Assembly (NCBI GenBank): GCA_938003985.1
Contig: CALKWZ010000071.1
Coordinates: 1 to 25,996 of the forward strand
DNA: 25,996 nucleotides
Origin: an uncultured Verrucomicrobiota bacterium
GTDB taxonomy: Bacteria; Verrucomicrobiota; Kiritimatiellia; CAIQIC01; Lenti-01
Reading direction: 5' to 3'
The notes beneath the pieces are model-generated. The model did not search any database and had not been told where the DNA came from. It was given only the letters and a program-made list of their open reading frames with translations. Position 1 is the stretch's first letter; each line of letters begins with the position of its first letter. Below are positions 21,825 through 25,996 of the stretch, piece after piece. The translations under genes were made by a program, and so were the position numbers.

Positions 21825-24583
21825 GGGGTTTCTCCAGTGGCTGCGGGTACGGGCGCCGCCTCGGGCGCGGCGAACATGGATGGCTTGGCCTCGTCCGCCT
21901 TGGCCTTGCGGCGGGACTTCTTGGCGGATTTTTCCGTTGCGGCCGCCGGCGGTTCCGCCGGCGCGGCGGGCACGGCCGGATCGAACGCGAAGGGCGCGGT
22001 CGGCGTGGGCTCTTCGGGCGCCGGCAGCGGCGCGGCGGGCGCCGGCGCGACGGGTGCGGAAACGGCGGCGGCCGGCGCGACCAAGGCGACGGGCGGCGCG
22101 GAATCCGGGGCGTTGGGCACCTGGACGCGGGCGCGCTGCGCACCCGGCGCGGACCGCTTCTCCGTCTGCTCCAGTTCGCGGAGCTTCTGGGGCGAGAACG
22201 GCGCGAGCGAACTGTCCGACCAGCCGCGGTACCAATCTTCCGCGGCGACGTTGGACGCGCGGTGCAGGCGTTCGGTTTCCTCGCGCGCCTCGCCGGGCGT
22301 CATCAGCACGTAGGGCGTGATCAGCACGAGCAGTTCCGTGCGCTTGCGCGTGGTGTCCTCGCTGCGGAACAGGCTGCCGAGCACCGGGATGCTGCCGAGG
22401 ATGGGCACGCGCGTGTTGAGGTTCTGGTAGTCCGTCTGCACGAGGCCGCCGAGCACGATCGTCGCGCGGCTGGGCACGGAGATCGACGCCGTCATCTCGC
22501 GCTTGTTGATCGCGTACATCTTGCCGTTGTTGCCGACGTCGACCGGATCGCCCAGCGTGTCCGCCGACTGGGTGATTTCCAGCGTCACGTAGCGCGACGG
22601 ATTGATGCGCGGCTTGACCTTCAGCTGGATGCCCACGTCCTTGTATTCGTAGTCCGACTGGATGGTCCCGCCCGACGTCGTGTCGCCGGTGCGGATCGGG
22701 ATCTGCTGGCCGCTCATGATCTCGGCCTCGGTGTTGTCCGTCGTCAGGATGACCGGCGTGGCCAGCACGCGGCCCTCGCCCGACGAGGCGACCATGTCGA
22801 GCACCATGTCGATGTTCAGGTCCGCGAAGGTGAAGAAGTAGCTCAGGCCCGAATTGAGCGCGCTGGCCGACGCCCGCGTGATGGTGTCGCCGGCCGCCGA
22901 CCCGAAGTTCTGGTTGCCGAACGCGCCGCCCCAGGAGGCGACCGGCTCCCGCAGGCTGACGCCGCCGTTGGCGCCCGCGGACCGCTGGCTGTAGGCTGTC
23001 ATGGACTTCTGCAGCCAGTTGACGCCGTAGGCCACGTTGTTGTTCAGGTTGACTTCGAGGATGACCGCCTCGATCAGCACCTGCGCGAGCATGATGTCGA
23101 CTTTCTTGACGACGTCCTGCAGCGCGGCGATGTCGCCCTTGGTGCCCATCAGCAGCAGCGTGTTGGTGCGCTTGTCCGCCAGGATCTTCGTGTTGGCCGA
23201 GAGCTGGCCGATCTTGCTGGCGGCTTCGTCGCCGGCCGCCTGCCGCACGCGGTCCGCGGCCGCCGCGCGCGCCCGCACGAAATCTTCCAGCGCCCGCGCC
23301 CGGCCGTCGGTCCCGCCCGCCTCGGCGCCGGCCGCCGGCGCGGCGGTTTCGCTTTCGGCCTTGGCCGCGCCGATGAAATCGTTCAGCAGGCCGGCCATTT
23401 CCTCGGCGTCGGCGAATTCCAGCGCGACGACCTGCACGACGACTTCCGGATCCACGGGCCGGTCGAGCACCGCCACGATCTTGTCGAAGAACGTGAAGTT
23501 CGAGGGCCGCGAGATGACGATGATGATGTTGGTGCGCTCGTCGGCCAGCACCTTGACCTTGCCCGACAGGATGCCTTTTTCGGCCATGGCGGCTTCGAGG
23601 GCGGCGGCGGTGTCCGCCGACGGCGCCGGTTCCGGGGCGGCGGCGGGCCGGGCGCGGATCATGCCGGCCGGCCGGCGCACCGTCGTCGCCGGCTGCGCGA
23701 CCTGGGCGACTTCTTCCTTCTTCTCGCCCTGGCTGTCGCTGACCAGCTCGTTCAGGCGCGCCGCGATTTCGGAAGCCTTCGCGTGCTGGATTTCGTAGAC
23801 GCGCGTTTCGACCTTCAGTTCCGTGGGCTGGTCCACCAGCTCGAGGATCTCGTGGATGCGCCGCAGGTTGGTGGCGGTTTCGGTCACCAGCAGGCTGCTG
23901 ATGCGGTCGAACCGCTGGACCTTGCCGAAGCCGTGGAGCATGCTCTGGACGATCGTGTTCGCGTCCTCCATCTCCAGGTACTTCAGGGGAATCAGCTGGC
24001 TGACGAGCGCGTCGCTGTCGGGGCCCGCGGGCAGGCCGTCCCGCTGGATCGCGAGGCCCTCGGTGGGGGCCTTGTCGATCTGCACCACACGGTAGAAGCG
24101 TTCGCCCAGCGGCACCAGGGCGAGGTTGTTCATGGACAGCAGGCTGTCCATGGCCTGGATCATCTCGGCTTTGGTCAGTTTTTCGCGGGCCTTGAAATTG
24201 AACGTGCCGGCGACGCCGGGCGCCTTGATCATGGTACGGCCCGTCAGCGGCGCGTAGTACTCGTCCAGCAGCACGTCCAGCGACGCGTTGCTCAGCTTGA
24301 GCTGGTAGAGGGTCTCCCCTTCGGTCGTCGTGGACGTTTCCAGGCTGGATTCGCCCGCCTCCGAAGACTGGGCGGAAAACGCCGGCGCCTCGCCCTCCGC
24401 CGCGGGCGGCGGCGGCTGGCCGGCGCGGGCCGCGCGGAACTGGGCGATGCGCTCGCGGGCGCGTTCGTCGACCGACGGCACGTCCTGGGCGAACGCGCCT
24501 CCGGGCAGCGAGGCCAGGAGGAAGGCGGCGACCAGCAGCCAGGTCGTGCCGCAGGCGAAGGGATTCAGGCGGATGGACGTCAT
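21821..24583 (-). CDS. gspD: Secretin GspD (type II secretion outer-membrane channel)
   Basis: GspD forms the multimeric outer-membrane gate through which folded proteins leave. The start ATG 24583 opens a signal peptide (LLVAAFLLASLPGGAFA, cleavage near residue 32). The mature protein has an N0-like domain (about 93-165) and N1-type repeats near 190-255, 258-375 and 383-495. The last two carry Ala/Pro/Glu-rich insertions (about 285-330 and 408-455). The secretin core is about 500-760, with ATPVILTTDNTEAEIMSGQQ and the terminal VPILGSIPVLGSLFR. A 160-residue tail, rich in Ala and Pro with a Lys/Arg block (KSAKKSRRKAKADEAKPS), goes beyond the usual C-terminus. The 920-aa length is long for GspD. 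No pilotin gene is seen. Confidence 0.94.
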   Translation of the reverse strand: MTSIRLNPFACGTTWLLVAAFLLASLPGGAFAQDVPSVDERARERIAQFRAARAGQPPPPAAEGEAPAFSAQSSEAGESSLETSTTTEGETLYQLKLSNASLDVLLDEYYAPLTGRTMIKAPGVAGTFNFKAREKLTKAEMIQAMDSLLSMNNLALVPLGERFYRVVQIDKAPTEGLAIQRDGLPAGPDSDALVSQLIPLKYLEMEDANTIVQSMLHGFGKVQRFDRISSLLVTETATNLRRIHEILELVDQPTELKVETRVYEIQHAKASEIAARLNELVSDSQGEKKEEVAQVAQPATTVRRPAGMIRARPAAAPEPAPSADTAAALEAAMAEKGILSGKVKVLADERTNIIIVISRPSNFTFFDKIVAVLDRPVDPEVVVQVVALEFADAEEMAGLLNDFIGAAKAESETAAPAAGAEAGGTDGRARALEDFVRARAAAADRVRQAAGDEAASKIGQLSANTKILADKRTNTLLLMGTKGDIAALQDVVKKVDIMLAQVLIEAVILEVNLNNNVAYGVNWLQKSMTAYSQRSAGANGGVSLREPVASWGGAFGNQNFGSAAGDTITRASASALNSGLSYFFTFADLNIDMVLDMVASSGEGRVLATPVILTTDNTEAEIMSGQQIPIRTGDTTSGGTIQSDYEYKDVGIQLKVKPRINPSRYVTLEITQSADTLGDPVDVGNNGKMYAINKREMTASISVPSRATIVLGGLVQTDYQNLNTRVPILGSIPVLGSLFRSEDTTRKRTELLVLITPYVLMTPGEAREETERLHRASNVAAEDWYRGWSDSSLAPFSPQKLRELEQTEKRSAPGAQRARVQVPNAPDSAPPVALVAPAAAVSAPVAPAPAAPLPAPEEPTPTAPFAFDPAVPAAPAEPPAAATEKSAKKSRRKAKADEAKPSMFAAPEAAPVPAATGETP

Positions 24584-24594
24584 GCTCGGTTCCG

Positions 24595-25194
24595 TTAGGG
24601 TTGATCCGTTTCCGCCGGCGGCGGAGCCGGCGCGGGTGCGGGTTTGGGTTCCGGCCCGCCGGCTTCCCGGCGGTAGGCGAAATCGATCGTGAACGTGCCT
24701 TTGAGGAAGCCGGCGGGCACGTCGCGGCCGGCGACGGGCTGCACGGACAGCTGGCGCACGTCCGACACGGCGCCCTGGGACTGCTGGGCATAGAGGAAAT
24801 TCACCAGCGCCTCGAGATGGCCCTCCCAATAGCAGGTGATGGCCGTTTCGTAGAGATCTCCCGCCTGCCGCTCGGCGTCCGCTTCCCGGCGCGTCAAGCG
24901 CAGTTCGTGCTGGCTGGCCGTCTTCTCCAGCGCCTGCAGCAGTTCCGCTTCCGCCTTCTTGCCGGGGGCGAAAACGGGCAGGCCGCGGCGGAACGTTTCC
25001 AGCCGCGCCTCGACTTCGGGCCGGCTGTCCAGCCGCCGCTGCGCCAGTTCCTGCCGCGCCAGCAGGTCCGCGCGCCGGTCGCGGAACTCGGCCCACTCCC
25101 GGAACCGGGGTTCGAGCGCCAGATAGGTCAGCGCCAGCACCACCACCCCCAGCGTCAGCCCGAGCAGATTCAGTTCGCGCGCGGCGATTTTCAC
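24595..25194 (-). CDS. GspM/PilO-like inner-membrane protein
   Basis: This 199-aa bitopic protein has one N-terminal membrane helix (LNLLGLTLGVVVLALTYLAL). A periplasmic coiled-coil stretch follows (FRDRRADLLARQELAQRRLD), then a ferredoxin-like domain and a Pro/Ala-rich tail. This is the layout of GspM and PilO, which pair with GspL/PilN in the inner-membrane assembly platform. Sequence identity across the family is low, so the call rests on layout and position. The GTG start 25194 overlaps the upstream stop as GTGA, and GGGGAGGG precedes it. gspD starts 11 bp after its stop. Confidence 0.75.
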   Translation of the reverse strand: MKIAARELNLLGLTLGVVVLALTYLALEPRFREWAEFRDRRADLLARQELAQRRLDSRPEVEARLETFRRGLPVFAPGKKAEAELLQALEKTASQHELRLTRREADAERQAGDLYETAITCYWEGHLEALVNFLYAQQSQGAVSDVRQLSVQPVAGRDVPAGFLKGTFTIDFAYRREAGGPEPKPAPAPAPPPAETDQP

Positions 25195-25996
25195 GGTTCG
25201 CCCTCCCCGCCCGCGGCGGGCAAGGTCAGGGTCGCGCCGAACTGCGACCGCGTGCCCGCGGGAGTGTTGCGCGTGCTGATGCCTTCGGACTTCACTTCGG
25301 GAAAGAGCGCGGCCTGCTCGAGGGCCTGGATGAACGCGTAGACCTTGTCGGCCGCGTCGGCCTCGCCGCGCAGCGCCAGCGTGGCGCCCTTGCGGTAGAC
25401 GAACGAGGTGAGATCCACGCCGTCGGGCAACGTGGCCGCCGCCACCCGCAGGCATTCCAGCGCCGCATGCGTGCGGTCCGCGTACTGCGCGAATTCCAGC
25501 GACTTGGCCTGCAGCCGGCGGATTTCCCGCGCCGGGCCTTCGAGCGCCTCGACTTCCGCCTGCAGGCGCGCCAAGCGGCCGCGCTGCAGATGCAGCAGGG
25601 TCATGAACGCGCCGAGCGCCACCAGCCAGACCGCCGCGAACGCGGCGGCCGCGCGCAAGAGCTTGCGGCGCGTGCGGCGCTCGGCGTCGGCCGTGCGCCA
25701 GGATTCCGGCGCCAGATCCATCGCCAGCGGCCGGGCCGCCGCCGCCTGCCGCCGCGCGACGCCTTCGGACGCCGTCGGCAAGCCCTCCAGCGGATGCGCG
25801 AACGCCGCCTCCAGGCCCGCGGCGTCCCGCAGCGCCGCCACGTCCGCCGCGGAAAAATCCGCGCCATGGAACACGTGCAGCGTCGGCGCGCCGGCGTTGC
25901 CCCACTCCGTTTCGAGCGCCGTGAGCGCGTCCGCCATTTCCTCGGCGCCCGCGCCGATCCAGTTGCCCTTTGTCAGCTTCGGGCGGAAGCTGCGCC
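25191..25996 (-). CDS. GspL/PilN-like inner-membrane protein (5' partial)
   Basis: The frame is open to the right edge of the window, so the ATG at 25937 is probably internal. The visible part begins with a stretch that could be the end of an actin-like cytoplasmic domain (KGNWIGAGAEEMADALTALE). The PilN/GspL-type hinge LAMDLAPESWRTAD comes next, then one membrane helix (LLRAAAAFAAVWLVALGAFM), a coiled coil (LQAEVEALEGPAREIRRLQ), and a periplasmic ferredoxin-like domain ending near SQFGATLTLPAAGG. The fusion of a cytoplasmic domain to the PilN-like part is typical of GspL and not of separate PilM plus PilN. The family is weakly conserved, and the missing N-terminus limits certainty. Confidence 0.72.
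   Translation of the reverse strand, partial: RSFRPKLTKGNWIGAGAEEMADALTALETEWGNAGAPTLHVFHGADFSAADVAALRDAAGLEAAFAHPLEGLPTASEGVARRQAAAARPLAMDLAPESWRTADAERRTRRKLLRAAAAFAAVWLVALGAFMTLLHLQRGRLARLQAEVEALEGPAREIRRLQAKSLEFAQYADRTHAALECLRVAAATLPDGVDLTSFVYRKGATLALRGEADAADKVYAFIQALEQAALFPEVKSEGISTRNTPAGTRSQFGATLTLPAAGGEGEP

Overview
The window is GC-rich, densely coding bacterial chromosome with no mobile element, tRNA, rRNA or CRISPR array that I can see. The gene mix fits an anaerobic or microaerophilic Gram-negative (diderm) bacterium. The signs are a TonB-dependent receptor with its TonB, a secretin with a type II secretion core, a rubrerythrin, a clostridial-type ferredoxin and a hydrogenase maturation protease. 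A TIGR03790-family exported protein and the general style (Pro/Ala/Lys-rich tails, very GC-rich, a cysteine-less ROK kinase) suggest the PVC superphylum, perhaps Kiritimatiellota or Verrucomicrobiota. That placement is an inference and was not tested.

Plus-strand block, about 1-3633. It opens with the 3' part of a TPR/LysM/L,D-transpeptidase gene, then accA (fatty-acid synthesis). A redox and stress cluster follows: rubrerythrin, a 63-aa [4Fe-4S] ferredoxin ending in a clear terminator, an M52 hydrogenase maturation protease and a universal stress protein. The last gene meets a convergent TonB-dependent receptor so tightly that the two stop codons overlap.

Middle block, about 3630-11107. The receptor is divergent from a tonB gene across 112 bp. 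A TIGR03790-family exported protein comes next, converging on purB (adenylosuccinate lyase). Upstream of purB on the minus strand is a membrane-anchored TPR protein with its own terminator. Divergent from that is rpsT (ribosomal protein S20), with a recognisable promoter and terminator.

Minus-strand run, 25996 down to 11168. Twelve genes lie head to tail. The first six are a type II secretion/type IV pilus-like core: GspL-like (cut by the window edge), GspM/PilO-like, secretin GspD, a small zinc-ribbon/coiled-coil protein of unknown function, ATPase GspE and platform protein GspF. After a 67-bp gap come a GT4 glycosyltransferase, a GH2 glycosidase without a signal peptide, a second GT4 glycosyltransferase, a TatD-type hydrolase, a ROK sugar kinase and a patatin-like phospholipase. 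Many junctions are ATGA or GTGA overlaps, which points to translational coupling. The pseudopilin genes and the rest of the secretion system must lie outside the window.

The most interesting points are the zinc-ribbon/coiled-coil protein embedded in the secretion core, the glycosyltransferase-glycosidase-glycosyltransferase unit, the TIGR03790 protein (a reported marker of exosortase-bearing genomes) and the ROK kinase lacking the usual zinc cysteines. I saw no wholly new defence-like or mobile system.
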